Positions 8,339 through 17,295 of a stretch of 64,000 bases of DNA are shown piece after piece. A program made the translations under genes and the position numbers. Source of the DNA: Oceanospirillum sp048264105 (GTDB lineage Bacteria; Pseudomonadota; Gammaproteobacteria; Pseudomonadales; Halomonadaceae). Below the pieces are notes generated by a model. That model did not search any database. It saw only the letters and a program-made list of their open reading frames with translations, and was not told the DNA's origin. The stretch lies in NCBI GenBank assembly GCA_048264105.1, contig JBLXDJ010000001.1, forward strand, positions 62,001-126,000. Direction: 5' to 3'. Within the stretch, counting starts at the first letter, position 1. The number at the start of each line of letters is the position of its first letter.

Positions 8339-9715
8339 TTACAGCTGGTTAATGGATTCCAGTGTCAGATCCAGACACAGTTTTGCCTTTTCACACAGCT
8401 CGTCTACTTCAGCATGGGTGATCACCAGAGGAGGTGACATCACCATGCGGCTGCCAACGGCGCGGATGATCAGACCGTTGTTGAAGCAGTGCTCACGGCA
8501 GATATAGCCCACGTCGATATCAGACGGGAAGGCTTCTTTGGTCTCTTTGTTCTTCATCAGAGCAAAGCCTGCGATCAGACCCACACCGTCGATAGTGCCA
8601 ACAAGCGGATGATCCTGCAGGGTTTCACGCAGTTTCTTCTGCAGGTAAGGGCCGATGTCATTCGCCACATACTCAACGATATTCTCTTTCTTCATCAGTT
8701 CGATGTTGGCAAGAGCAACCGCTGCTGCAGCGGGGTGACCGGAGTAGGTGAAACCGTGGTTAAAGTCTTCACCCATCTCATCCAGTGCGTTGGCAACACG
8801 GTCGCCTACGGCAACGGCAGAGATTGGTAGATAACCGGAAGACAGGCCTTTCGCCATCGAGATCAGGTCCGGTTTGATATCCAGAGTCTGACTACCAAAC
8901 CAGCTGCCGGTACGGCCAAAGCCACAGATCACTTCATCGGCAACCAGCAGAATGTCGTACTTCTTGCAGATCTTCTGAATTTCTGACCAGTAGTTAGCCG
9001 GTGGAACAATCACGCCACCCGCACCCTGAATCGGCTCACCAATAAAGGCTGCCACATTGTCTGGGCCAACCTTAAGAATGCGTTCTTCCAGTGCTTTCGC
9101 GCAGGCCAGACCGAACTCTTCTTCGGTCATATCACCGCCTTCACCGTACCAGTATGGCTGACGGATATGCTCAATGCCGCCGACCATAGGGATGCCCTGC
9201 TTGTGCATACCGCTCATGCCGCCAAGACTTGCACCGCCAACGGTACTGCCGTGGTAGCCATTTTCACGGGCGATCAGGATGTTTTTGTAAGGTTTATCCT
9301 GAGTAACCCAGTAGGTGCGCACCATACGGATGATGGTATCGATCGCTTCTGAACCTGAGTTAGCAAAGAAGATACGGTTCAGGTCACCCGGAGTCACTTC
9401 CGCAATCGCCTGAGCCAGTTTTGCTGCTGGCAGATGCGTTGTCTGGAAGAAGGTGTTGTAGAACGGCAGGGTTTTCATCTGCTCGTAGGCGGCGTCGATC
9501 AGTTCCTGACGACCATAGCCCATGTTGACACACCAAAGACCGGCCATACCGTCCAGCATCTTTTTACCTTCGCTATCCCAAAGGTAAACGCCTTCTGCCT
9601 TGGTGATAACCCGCGCGCCTTTCTTATTCAGAGCGCCGGTATCGGTAAATGGGTGCAGGTGGTGTTTTGCGTCCAGTGCCTGCCACTCCAGGGTGTTGTT
9701 GTTTTCAGCAGCCAT
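8339..9715 (-). CDS. spuC: SpuC-like polyamine (putrescine):pyruvate aminotransferase
   Basis: This 458-residue class III PLP aminotransferase matches the pattern of Pseudomonas SpuC: WQALDAKHHLHPFTD near the start, AEGVYLWDSEGKK, MAGLWCVNMGYGR, and the PLP site ADEVICGFGRTG followed by the Schiff-base Lys in MAKGLSSGYLP. SpuC transfers the amino group of putrescine or cadaverine to pyruvate, yielding 4-aminobutanal (established for the family). The 530-bp region upstream holds four TGTGATCA-type operator sites shared with the GntR/glutamine synthetase side. That ties it to the polyamine regulon. Confidence 0.9.
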   Translation of the reverse strand: MAAENNNTLEWQALDAKHHLHPFTDTGALNKKGARVITKAEGVYLWDSEGKKMLDGMAGLWCVNMGYGRQELIDAAYEQMKTLPFYNTFFQTTHLPAAKLAQAIAEVTPGDLNRIFFANSGSEAIDTIIRMVRTYWVTQDKPYKNILIARENGYHGSTVGGASLGGMSGMHKQGIPMVGGIEHIRQPYWYGEGGDMTEEEFGLACAKALEERILKVGPDNVAAFIGEPIQGAGGVIVPPANYWSEIQKICKKYDILLVADEVICGFGRTGSWFGSQTLDIKPDLISMAKGLSSGYLPISAVAVGDRVANALDEMGEDFNHGFTYSGHPAAAAVALANIELMKKENIVEYVANDIGPYLQKKLRETLQDHPLVGTIDGVGLIAGFALMKNKETKEAFPSDIDVGYICREHCFNNGLIIRAVGSRMVMSPPLVITHAEVDELCEKAKLCLDLTLESINQL

Positions 9716-10246
9716 TTGTTAGTCCTCTGGTTAATCGCGCCTTTGCTGATCATTACGGTCTTCAGAATCAGTCGTTAGGTAAAGCGCTGTGTTTGTGTCT
9801 CATAAACGCCTTGTCTTACTTATGGAGAGGGCGTTTTGTGATCAAATTGTGGCTAATCGCCTTAGCGTCAATCGTTAGCTGATTTGCATTTTGTGATCAC
9901 AAAAAAGAAAAGTCAAACAATTCGCAGGAGTATTTTGATCACAAAGTATCGTTTTTAAGCTAGGTCGCTGATTTATAAGGTCTATTCTGCTGGTGGGTGT
10001 TAGCTGCAGGTTTTGTCGTTTTTTGCCTCTGAGCCTTGGCTAACCGGGCAGGCGAGGGTTTTGGGCTGCAGGTGCCTGATTCAATAGGATTTAAAATGTG
10101 ATCACAAAAAAAGGTGCGCTGGTGTGCTGCTGTCTGTGGTTGGAGTGTCAGAAAAAGGGGGGAGATAGAAGAAAAGAGCAGTTCAGCAAGGCTGAGGCTG
10201 CTCTTTGTTATGTGCTGCTTCGGGCTGTGATGGCTCAGGACGGCCT
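9716..10246. promoter_or_regulatory. Promoter region of spuC with four GntR operator-like palindromes
   Basis: No gene is seen in this 531-bp stretch between gntR and spuC. It carries four copies of a GATC-centred palindrome: 9835-9846 (imperfect), 9889-9904 (perfect 16-bp, TTTTGTGATCACAAAA), 9932-9945 (imperfect) and 10097-10106 (perfect TGTGATCACA). The copies nearest spuC lie 120-230 bp upstream of its start. The same motif recurs on the other side of gntR, so the likely ligand is that regulator. Confidence 0.75.
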
Positions 10247-10963
10247 TTACAGCGCGCCCTCGCCAGCCTGTTCAATAAAGTTGTAGAGCAGCTCCGGCGT
10301 CCCGGCAAAGGCGAAGCCTTCACGAATATCGGACGCAATCGCCATCTGCAGCGCCAGTGCGTCTTTCTTGGTGATCGCTTCGATCGCTTCATTATGACGG
10401 TCAATGGTGTAGTGCTCTTTCAGCCGTGAGTTCGCCAGCTTCATAAATGGCCCTAGCTGAAGCCAGAGGCTTTCAATCAAAGGCAGAGTGACCTGATGGG
10501 GGTTGGCGGTGTACAGGCAGCGGTGGAAGCGCTGGTTGCGAATGGTGATCTGTTCCAGATCGCCATTGTCCTGAGCGTCGTCGATCTCTTTATCCAGTGC
10601 GATCAGCTCTGCCAGCTTGTCATTGTCAATGTAGGGCAGGGCGCGGGCGGCAGCGTGGGATTCCAGATTGATACGGGCCTCGCACAGCTCGCTGAACTTC
10701 ATCGCCGTCATTTTAGGCACCATTACCCGACGATTTCCCTGAATCTCCAGGGCATTTTCTGCTGCCAGCTGGCGCAGGGCTTCCCGCACCGGCATAGGGC
10801 TGACATCCAGTATTGACGCCAGTTCCCGGATGGTCAGTGCCCGCCCCGGAAGTATCTGGCCGTTCATTACGGCGTTGCGCAAAGTGCTATATACCCACTG
10901 GGTGATAGTTACAGCTTCGTCGCGCTTGGTTAATGTAATTTGTATCGGTGATTTCTTGTCCAT
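10247..10963 (-). CDS. GntR/FCD-family regulator of polyamine genes
   Basis: The 238-residue protein has an N-terminal winged helix of GntR type (about residues 25-85, with LTIRELASILDVSPMPVREAL) and a C-terminal all-helical FCD ligand domain (about 95-220). Candidate metal/ligand residues are an acidic patch and the His residues of FHRCLYTANPHQ and DRHNEAI. It lies between spuC on the same strand and the divergent glutamine synthetase/Pot operon. Both flanks carry GATC-centred TGTGATCACA palindromes, a typical arrangement for an FCD repressor of adjacent catabolic genes. The effector is probably a polyamine or a derivative (inference). Confidence 0.9.
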   Translation of the reverse strand: MDKKSPIQITLTKRDEAVTITQWVYSTLRNAVMNGQILPGRALTIRELASILDVSPMPVREALRQLAAENALEIQGNRRVMVPKMTAMKFSELCEARINLESHAAARALPYIDNDKLAELIALDKEIDDAQDNGDLEQITIRNQRFHRCLYTANPHQVTLPLIESLWLQLGPFMKLANSRLKEHYTIDRHNEAIEAITKKDALALQMAIASDIREGFAFAGTPELLYNFIEQAGEGAL

Positions 10964-11368
10964 TATTTGGCCGCCTGATCCCGTGTTCGTTTAAGACACT
11001 GCGAGTTTGTTGTTGTTTTAGACGTTGGTTCGGTTGCTGCGCCTTAACCCTCTGCTTAGCAGGGATAGGGTATCACAAATAGGGTGCATTCCCGGGTTTG
11101 TGATCACCAAATTGGTGCAGTTAAAAATCTTTAATTGGATTGATTGACCGAGTTATTTATTTGTGATCATATCATTAACACGAAATGTGATCACAAATAA
11201 ATAAGATCTACCTGATGCGGATCACACTGCGATGTCAAAAGTATCTGTGATGTTGAAAACATCTTCAGTATCGGGTGGTAGCAAGGCTCATTTATTTTGT
11301 ACGGCGGGTTTCGATGCAAGAAGCATGACGCCGGCGCGTTTCGCAAAGTTTTATAAGAGAGATAAAAA
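10964..11368. promoter_or_regulatory. Intergenic operator region gntR / glutamine synthetase operon
   Basis: This 405-bp divergent promoter region has no convincing gene. GATC-centred sites lie at 11097-11110 (TTTGTGATCACCAA), 11161-11171 (TTGTGATCATA) and 11186-11195 (perfect TGTGATCACA); half sites occur near 11071 and 11219. They match the spuC-side set and would let one GntR protein control its own gene and the operon starting at 11369. Confidence 0.7.
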
Positions 11369-12742
11369 ATGTCTGCAAATTTTAGTGGCGATAATAAGAG
11401 CCTGACCGGCTTAGGTACTGACAACAACGAATTTGATCTGTTTATTACCGATCTGAACGGCAATCTGCGTGGTAAGCGCATGCCGGGTAATGGGCTGAAG
11501 AAAGCCTTTAAAGAGGGCGTTAAGCTGCCGCGCTCTGTGATCGGCTTTGATAACTGGGGTGATGACGTACTGGAAAACGGTCTGGTTTTTGAAACCGGCG
11601 ACAGTGATGGTATCTGCATGCCGGTTCACCCTCAGCCGATCAATGTACCCTGGGCTGAAGCGCCCCGCGATCAGGTTCTGGCGATGATGTTTGATCCTGA
11701 TGGCAAGCCTTTTGATGCCGACCCTCGCCAGATTCTGCTGAGCATTGTTGATCGTTTTGCCAAGATCGGCCTGACCCCTGTGATGGCTACCGAGCTCGAA
11801 TTCTACCTGCTGGACGGTGCATCCGAAGAGAACCGCATTCCTGAGCCTCCGGTTCTGGCCGAAGGTACGGGTCGTCGTCTGTATGACACCGATTGTTACT
11901 CCATTGAAGAGATGGACGGTCTGTCCTCTTTCTTCGCGGAAGTGCGCAGCGCCTGCGAAGAGCAGGGGATTCCGGCGGATACCATTATCTCCGAATTAGG
12001 CCCCGGCCAGTTTGAAATTAACCTGATGCACGTTGCTGACCCGGCTCTGGCTGGCGATCACGCCACCCTGTTCAAGCGTCTGGTTAAGGGTGTAGCCCGC
12101 AAGCACGGTTACGGCGCAACCTTTATGGCTAAGCCTTATGCCGACAAGAGCGGTAACGGTTTCCACACGCACTTCAGCCTGATCGACAAAGACGGCAACA
12201 ACGTCTTTAACGATGGCACGGAAGCAGGTTCTGAAATTCTGCGTCATGCCATTGCCGGTCTGATGGAAACCATGGCCGACAGCATGCTGATTTTTGCTCC
12301 GCACCTGAACTCTTACCGTCGTTTTGCGGCTGGTGCCCACGCACCAACGTTTGCAAGCTGGGGTTATGAGAACCGTACCGTTGCCCTGCGTGTACCGGAA
12401 AGTGAGCCGGTTGCCCGTCGTATTGAACACCGTGTATCCGGTGCGGATGCCAACCCATATCTGGTACTGGCCTCTGTTCTGGCGGGTGCTCTGTACGGTA
12501 TCGAGAACAAGCTGCAGCCACCATCCGCGATTGAAGGTGATGCTTATGCTGAAGCGGAAGAGCGCAATCTGCCACGTCTGCCGACCCGTTGGGATGATGC
12601 CACTGAAGCGCTGAAAGAGAGTGAAGTGCTGAAAGAGTACATGGGTGAATCCTTTGTGCGTGTCTTCTCTGCCGCCAAAGAGCAGGAGCAGCGCAAGATT
12701 CAGAGCCGCATTTCTGATGTGGAATATGAGGCTTACCTGTAA
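11369..12742 (+). CDS. Glutamine synthetase-family gamma-glutamylpolyamine synthetase (PuuA/SpuI type)
   Basis: The 457-residue protein has the glutamine synthetase layout: a beta-grasp N-terminus (LFITDLNGNLRGKRMPG), the ATP/metal block MATELEFYLLDG, ISELGPGQFEINL, HTHFSL, and the glutamate-binding YENRTVALRVP and HRVSGADANPYL. The NRTVALRVP form is typical of glutamate-putrescine ligases rather than GlnA, which joins ammonia to glutamate. It would attach glutamate to putrescine or another polyamine in the cytosol, the first step of the Puu pathway. It heads the operon with the Pot transporter. A purine-rich site (AAGAGAGAT) precedes the ATG. Confidence 0.88.
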   Translation: MSANFSGDNKSLTGLGTDNNEFDLFITDLNGNLRGKRMPGNGLKKAFKEGVKLPRSVIGFDNWGDDVLENGLVFETGDSDGICMPVHPQPINVPWAEAPRDQVLAMMFDPDGKPFDADPRQILLSIVDRFAKIGLTPVMATELEFYLLDGASEENRIPEPPVLAEGTGRRLYDTDCYSIEEMDGLSSFFAEVRSACEEQGIPADTIISELGPGQFEINLMHVADPALAGDHATLFKRLVKGVARKHGYGATFMAKPYADKSGNGFHTHFSLIDKDGNNVFNDGTEAGSEILRHAIAGLMETMADSMLIFAPHLNSYRRFAAGAHAPTFASWGYENRTVALRVPESEPVARRIEHRVSGADANPYLVLASVLAGALYGIENKLQPPSAIEGDAYAEAEERNLPRLPTRWDDATEALKESEVLKEYMGESFVRVFSAAKEQEQRKIQSRISDVEYEAYL

Positions 12743-12766
12743 GCCTTTCGACCCCTTTTATTGAAT

Positions 12767-12824
12767 GCGGCCTTCGGGCCGCAGGTAAAAAGAATTCGCA
12801 CCGGGAGCCCCGGCTTTCGGTGCG
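12767..12824 (+). promoter_or_regulatory. Pair of hairpins between glutamine synthetase and potF
   Basis: GCGGCC-TTCG-GGCCGC (12767-12782) is a UUCG-tetraloop hairpin; CGCACCG (12797-12803) pairs with CGGTGCG (12818-12824) around a further partly paired loop. Neither has a T run. They probably stabilise or separate the upstream and downstream mRNA segments, allowing high expression of the binding protein. Confidence 0.6.
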
Positions 12825-12917
12825 GAAAATTTAGGAAAAAGAATGAACTAACCCGTAATTCACATTAGAAAAATAATGCACGACACCTTGATCGGACGTG
12901 CTTCTGAGGAACTGAAC

Positions 12918-14009
12918 ATGACAATAAAAAAAGCCCTAACCCTGTCCGTATGCTCTGCACTGTTAGCCGGTAACGCGGTTGCCAGCGACAAAGTGCTGAA
13001 CATCTATAACTGGTCCGACTATATCGAGCCGGAAGCGATCACCCGCTTTGAACAAGAAACGGGTATCAAGGTTAACTACGATGTATACGACAGCAACGAG
13101 GTTCTGGAAGCCAAGCTGATGGCTGGCGGTTCCGGTTACGACGTTGTTGTACCGACAGGTGCTTTTCTGGAGCGTCAGCTGCAGGCGGGTATCTACAGCA
13201 AGATTGATAAATCCAAACTGAGCAATCTGGGTAATCTGGATGCGACTCTGGTTGAGAAGATCTCCAGTCACGACGAAGGCAACCTGCACAATGTGCCTTA
13301 CGCCTGGGGAACGATCGGTCTTGGCTACAATGTAGATGCTGTAAAAGCCCGTCTGGGTGATATGGAATTCGACACACTGGATCTGATTTTTAACCCGGAA
13401 GTCACCGCTAAACTGAAAGACTGTGGTATCGGTGTTCTGGACTCGCCTGCAGAGGTGATGTCTATTGCTCTGAACTACGCCGGTCTTGATCCGAACTCTG
13501 AAAGTAAAGGCGACCTGAAAAAAGGTGCGGCTGTACTGGAAGGTGTTCGCGGTGATTACAAGTATTTCCACTCCGGTAAATACATCTCAGATCTGGCTAA
13601 CGGTGATATCTGTGTAGCACTGGGTTACAACGGTGACATTCTGCAGGCTCAGGGCCGTGCAGAGGAAGCGGGTCAGGGCGTTAACATCAGTTACGCTATT
13701 CCTAAAGAGGGAACACTGATCTGGTTCGATCTGCTGGCCATTCCTGCTGACGCACCACACCCGGAAGCCGCACACCAATTTATTGATTATGTTCTGAAAG
13801 CTGAAACGGCTGCTGGTATCTCTAACTACGTTTACTACGCCGTTCCTAACAAGGCAGCTGAGCCTCTGCTGAATGAAGATGTGGTTTCCAACCCTGGAAT
13901 CTATCCTTCTGAAGCGGTTAAAGCCAAGCTGTTCGCTCAGAAAGCACACACTGCAAGATTCGACCGTCTGTTAACCCGTACCTGGGTCAATATTAAAACA
14001 GGCCGGTAA
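12918..14009 (+). CDS. potF: Polyamine ABC transporter periplasmic binding protein
   Basis: The frame opens at 12876, but the ATG at 12918 has GAGGAA 7 nt upstream and a clean signal peptide (MTIKKALTLSVCSALLAG, cleavage after AVAS), giving 363 residues. The mature start DKVLNIYNWSDYIEP is the PotF/SpuD hallmark. FEQETGIKVNYDVYDSNE, ANGDICVALGYNGDI and the C-terminus WVNIKTGR also match. It binds putrescine or spermidine in the periplasm for PotGHI. A second member of the family is encoded at 22353-23468. Confidence 0.93.
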   Translation: MTIKKALTLSVCSALLAGNAVASDKVLNIYNWSDYIEPEAITRFEQETGIKVNYDVYDSNEVLEAKLMAGGSGYDVVVPTGAFLERQLQAGIYSKIDKSKLSNLGNLDATLVEKISSHDEGNLHNVPYAWGTIGLGYNVDAVKARLGDMEFDTLDLIFNPEVTAKLKDCGIGVLDSPAEVMSIALNYAGLDPNSESKGDLKKGAAVLEGVRGDYKYFHSGKYISDLANGDICVALGYNGDILQAQGRAEEAGQGVNISYAIPKEGTLIWFDLLAIPADAPHPEAAHQFIDYVLKAETAAGISNYVYYAVPNKAAEPLLNEDVVSNPGIYPSEAVKAKLFAQKAHTARFDRLLTRTWVNIKTGR

Positions 14010-14016
14010 AGGTCAG

Positions 14017-14045
14017 AGGCCTTCCGCCTTTGTGGCGGAGGGCCT
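14017..14045 (+). promoter_or_regulatory. Intra-operon hairpin after potF
   Basis: AGGCCTTCCGCC and GGCGGAGGGCCT pair around a 5-nt loop with no T run. A hairpin directly after the binding-protein gene is a usual way to protect its mRNA and lower expression of the downstream permease genes. Confidence 0.65.
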
Positions 14046-14080
14046 TGAACAATAACAATACTAAAAGAGTCGAGTGTTTT

Positions 14081-15247
14081 ATGACTTCTCCGCAACATAT
14101 AGATCCTAGCCAAATCAGTGAACAGGCGACCGTTCAGGTTCCCAGCTGGAAATCCGATGCCCAGCCGTTTGTTCAGATCGAAAACATTACAAAAAAATTC
14201 GACGATTTTACCGCGGTAGACAACATCTCGCTGGATATCTACAAAAACGAACTTTTCTGTTTGCTGGGCGGCTCAGGCTCCGGCAAAAGTACACTGCTGC
14301 GCATGCTGGCGGGCTTTGAAGCGCCGACCAGTGGCCGTATTCTGATTGATGGTGTTGATATGGCGGGTATTCAGCCATGGAATCGTCCGGTCAATATGAT
14401 GTTCCAGTCTTATGCGCTTTTCCCGCATCTGACCGTGGCAGAAAACGTCGCCTTCGGCCTTAAGCGTGAAGGTGTTCGCGGAGCAGAAGTTAAAAAGCGT
14501 GTTGCCGAAATGCTGGATCTGGTTCAGCTGGGTCATCTGGGCAAACGCAAACCCAATCAACTGTCCGGTGGTCAGCGTCAGCGTGTGGCTCTGGCCCGCT
14601 CTCTGATCAAGCGTCCTAAACTGCTGCTGCTTGATGAGCCGCTGGGTGCACTGGACAAAAAACTGCGTGAAGAAACGCAGTTTGAGCTGATCAATATTCA
14701 GGATGAGCTGGGTGTCACCTTTGTGGTGGTAACCCACGATCAGGAAGAGGCGATGACACTGGCCTCCCGCATCGGTGTGATGAATCACGGCGTTATTGTA
14801 CAAACCGATGAACCACAGGATGTATACGAATACCCGAACAGCCGTTTTGTCGCTGAGTTTGTTGGCTCGGTGAATATGTTTGAAGGTCAGGTAACGGTTG
14901 ATGAGCCGGATACGGTCTGTGTGACCTCACCTGAAGCCGGTGGTGAGCTGTGTGTGAATCACGGCATCAGCTGTGCGCCAAATCAGGAAGTTCACGTGGC
15001 GGTACGTCCTGAGAAGATTCGCGTTAGCGAAACCCGCCCGGATCAGAAATACAACTGTCTGCAGGGCACCATTCTGGATATCGCCTACATGGGCAGCCTG
15101 TCGGTCTTTAAAGTGAAACTGGCCAGCGGCAAAGAAGTACGTGTGACCCAGCCGAACACCAACCGTGAATCCGGCGGCCGCTTCACCTGGGACGACAACG
15201 TGTATCTGTCGTGGGATATGGACAGCTGTGTGGTGTTAACGTCATGA
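14081..15247 (+). CDS. potG: Polyamine ABC transporter ATP-binding protein
   Basis: The start chosen is the ATG at 14081 (MTSPQHIDPSQ), 388 residues; the open frame from 14030 has no support. Walker A is GGSGSGKST (63-71), the signature is LSGGQRQRVALARSL, Walker B is LLLLDEPLGALD, and the switch His is in VVVTHDQEEA. A TOBE domain fills the C-terminus. It powers polyamine import with PotH and PotI. Its stop overlaps the potH start by 4 nt (15244-15247), so the two are translationally coupled. Confidence 0.95.
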   Translation: MTSPQHIDPSQISEQATVQVPSWKSDAQPFVQIENITKKFDDFTAVDNISLDIYKNELFCLLGGSGSGKSTLLRMLAGFEAPTSGRILIDGVDMAGIQPWNRPVNMMFQSYALFPHLTVAENVAFGLKREGVRGAEVKKRVAEMLDLVQLGHLGKRKPNQLSGGQRQRVALARSLIKRPKLLLLDEPLGALDKKLREETQFELINIQDELGVTFVVVTHDQEEAMTLASRIGVMNHGVIVQTDEPQDVYEYPNSRFVAEFVGSVNMFEGQVTVDEPDTVCVTSPEAGGELCVNHGISCAPNQEVHVAVRPEKIRVSETRPDQKYNCLQGTILDIAYMGSLSVFKVKLASGKEVRVTQPNTNRESGGRFTWDDNVYLSWDMDSCVVLTS

Positions 15248-16197
15248 GTACTTCCAAGATTGCGTGGATCAACGATTCCTACGGGAAAATGACGAAGTAT
15301 AATTTCTTCAGCCGGGTTAACTGGGGGCGCTTCTCAGTCGTCTCCGTGCCTTATCTCTGGCTGGCGATCTTCTTCTTTATCCCTTTTGTGGTGGTGTTCA
15401 AAATCTCCCTGTCTGAGGCGGCCATTGCGGTTCCGCCTTATACGCCGATTCTGGACTGGAACCTTGAAGAAGCTTACGTCACGTTAAAGCTCAGTCTGAG
15501 CAACTATCTGTTTCTGTTTGAAGATGACTTCTACCTCAGCGCCTATCTGAGTTCGATTAAGGTAGCAGCCATCTCAACATTCATTACCCTGCTGGTGGCG
15601 TTTCCTATCGCTTACCTGATGGCCCGTACCGAAGGTTCTGCCCGTGCCCTGTTGCTGGCGCTGGTGATTCTGCCGTTCTGGACCTCTTTCCTGCTGCGTG
15701 TATACGCCTGGATGGGGCTGCTGAAAAAGAACGGTCTGATCAATGAAACCCTGATGAGTATGGGGCTGATCGATCAGCCACTGGTGATGATGCAGACCGA
15801 TTTCGCCGTCTATATCGGTATCGTTTATACCTATCTGCCCTTTATGGTGCTGCCGCTGTACAGCGCACTGGAAAAAATGGATATGACCCTGCTGGAAGCG
15901 GCAGAAGATCTGGGCGCACGCCCTTATCAGAGCTTCTTCCTGATTACGCTGCCTCTGGCGATGCCGGGTGTGATTGCCGGTTGTCTGCTGGTGTTTATCC
16001 CGGCGGTGGGTGAGTTCGTGATTCCGGCTCTGTTGGGTGGTTCTGACACCCTGATGATTGGCCGTGTACTCTGGGATGAATTCTTCCTGAACCGTGACTG
16101 GCCGATGGCATCTGCCGTAGCCGTTGTTATGCTGATTATTCTGGTGTTACCGATCATGCTGATCCGTAACAGTCAGGGCAAAGAGGGGGCCGTATAA
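15244..16197 (+). CDS. potH: Polyamine ABC transporter permease PotH
   Basis: The 317-residue membrane protein starts at an ATGA overlap with potG. A long cytosolic N-terminus is followed by about six membrane segments and the EAA loop EAAEDLGARPYQSFFLITLP, which contacts the ATPase. VGEFVIPALLGG is typical of PotB/PotH. Its TAA stop overlaps the potI start by one base (16197). Confidence 0.95.
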   Translation: MSTSKIAWINDSYGKMTKYNFFSRVNWGRFSVVSVPYLWLAIFFFIPFVVVFKISLSEAAIAVPPYTPILDWNLEEAYVTLKLSLSNYLFLFEDDFYLSAYLSSIKVAAISTFITLLVAFPIAYLMARTEGSARALLLALVILPFWTSFLLRVYAWMGLLKKNGLINETLMSMGLIDQPLVMMQTDFAVYIGIVYTYLPFMVLPLYSALEKMDMTLLEAAEDLGARPYQSFFLITLPLAMPGVIAGCLLVFIPAVGEFVIPALLGGSDTLMIGRVLWDEFFLNRDWPMASAVAVVMLIILVLPIMLIRNSQGKEGAV

Positions 16198-17015
16198 TGA
16201 AACGCCGTTCACTATTTCTGAATACAAGTGCGGGACTGGGCTTTCTCTTTCTTTACGCTCCGATTATCGCGCTGATCGTTTACAGCTTTAACGCCTCCAA
16301 ACTGGTAACGGTTTGGGGTGGCTGGTCGCTGAAATGGTATGCCGAACTGTTCCGCAACGATCAGATTATCGATGCTGCGCTGCTCAGCTTTAAGATCGCC
16401 TTTATCACCGCCTCTCTGGCGGTGGTGCTGGGCACCATGGCGGGCTTTGTCCTGAGTCGATTCGGGCCGTTCCGCGGCAAGATGATTCTATCGGGCTGGA
16501 TCTCGGCACCTCTGGTGATGCCGGAAGTGATCACAGGTCTGTCGCTGCTGCTGCTGTTTGTAGCGTTGGAAGCGACCTTTGGCTGGCCGGCAGGTCGTGG
16601 CACCGGCACCATCATTATCGCTCATACCACCTTCTGTATGGCCTATGTGGCGGTCATTGTGCAGGCGCGTTTGTCCTCAATGGATGAGTCCCTGGAAGAA
16701 GCGGCGATGGATCTGGGCGCTAAGCCATCCTCTCTGTTCTTCCTGGTGACGCTGCCGCTGATCTCTCCGGCGATTATTTCCGGTTGGCTGCTGTCCTTCA
16801 CGCTGTCGCTGGATGATCTGGTGATTGCCAGCTTCGTATCCGGCCCGGGTAACAGCACCTTGCCGATGGTGATCTTCTCCAAGGTTCGTCTGGGTGTAAC
16901 GCCTGAAGTGAATGCTCTGGCAACTCTGATGATTCTGGTGGTGGCAATCGGTGTGATTGGTGCGATGTACCAGATGCGCCGTCAGGCCCGTCTGCTGGCT
17001 CAGCCGGATAATTGA
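16197..17015 (+). CDS. potI: Polyamine ABC transporter permease PotI
   Basis: The 272-residue protein has about six membrane segments, the EAA loop EEAAMDLGAKPSSLFFLVTL, and SLDDLVIASFVSGPG, characteristic of PotC/PotI permeases. It is last in the glutamine synthetase-potFGHI operon. The stop codon TGA lies inside the first copy of a 23-24 bp tandem repeat that continues to 17100 (separate entry). Confidence 0.95.
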   Translation: MKRRSLFLNTSAGLGFLFLYAPIIALIVYSFNASKLVTVWGGWSLKWYAELFRNDQIIDAALLSFKIAFITASLAVVLGTMAGFVLSRFGPFRGKMILSGWISAPLVMPEVITGLSLLLLFVALEATFGWPAGRGTGTIIIAHTTFCMAYVAVIVQARLSSMDESLEEAAMDLGAKPSSLFFLVTLPLISPAIISGWLLSFTLSLDDLVIASFVSGPGNSTLPMVIFSKVRLGVTPEVNALATLMILVVAIGVIGAMYQMRRQARLLAQPDN

Positions 17016-17100
17016 TAGCGCTTTGGCAAGATAATGACGAGCGTTCTTAGCAAGATTATGACGAGCGTTCTTGGCAAGAATATGAATAGCGCACTCTGCC
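17007..17100 (+). repeat. Tandem repeat (four 23-24 bp units) spanning the potI stop
   Basis: Units start at 17007, 17030, 17054 and 17078, each beginning GATAAT, GATTAT or GAATAT and each carrying an AGCG block (GATAGCG, GACGAGCG, GACGAGCG, GAATAGCG). The first unit contains the last two potI codons and the TGA. Units two and three differ at only two positions; units one and four are more diverged. Confidence 0.85.
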
Positions 17101-17181
17101 GGATCGGTTGAATTCAATCGAATGGACCCTTCCGGCAAACCGCCGCTTATTCAGCATTAGGTTTCAACCATCATTTTTTCG

Positions 17182-17218
17182 GACATCTGCTTTTTCGGTT
17201 TCAGGAGAAGCGGATGTC
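17182..17218. repeat. Inverted repeat upstream of glutamine amidotransferase
   Basis: GACATCTGCTT pairs with AAGCGGATGTC with one T/G mismatch and a 15-nt loop. It lies about 80 bp before the amidotransferase start and could be an operator or leader hairpin. Confidence 0.5.
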
Positions 17219-17295
17219 AGGGGTTTTATCGGCCTTTTTACACCGTAATTCCCCTTTATTTACTGCAAATTAATACAGCGCAACAGGTGCTTAAA

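Noticed and set aside
17007..17100. Possible small CRISPR array
   Set aside because: Units are contiguous with no unique spacers, and no cas gene is near; it is a tandem repeat.
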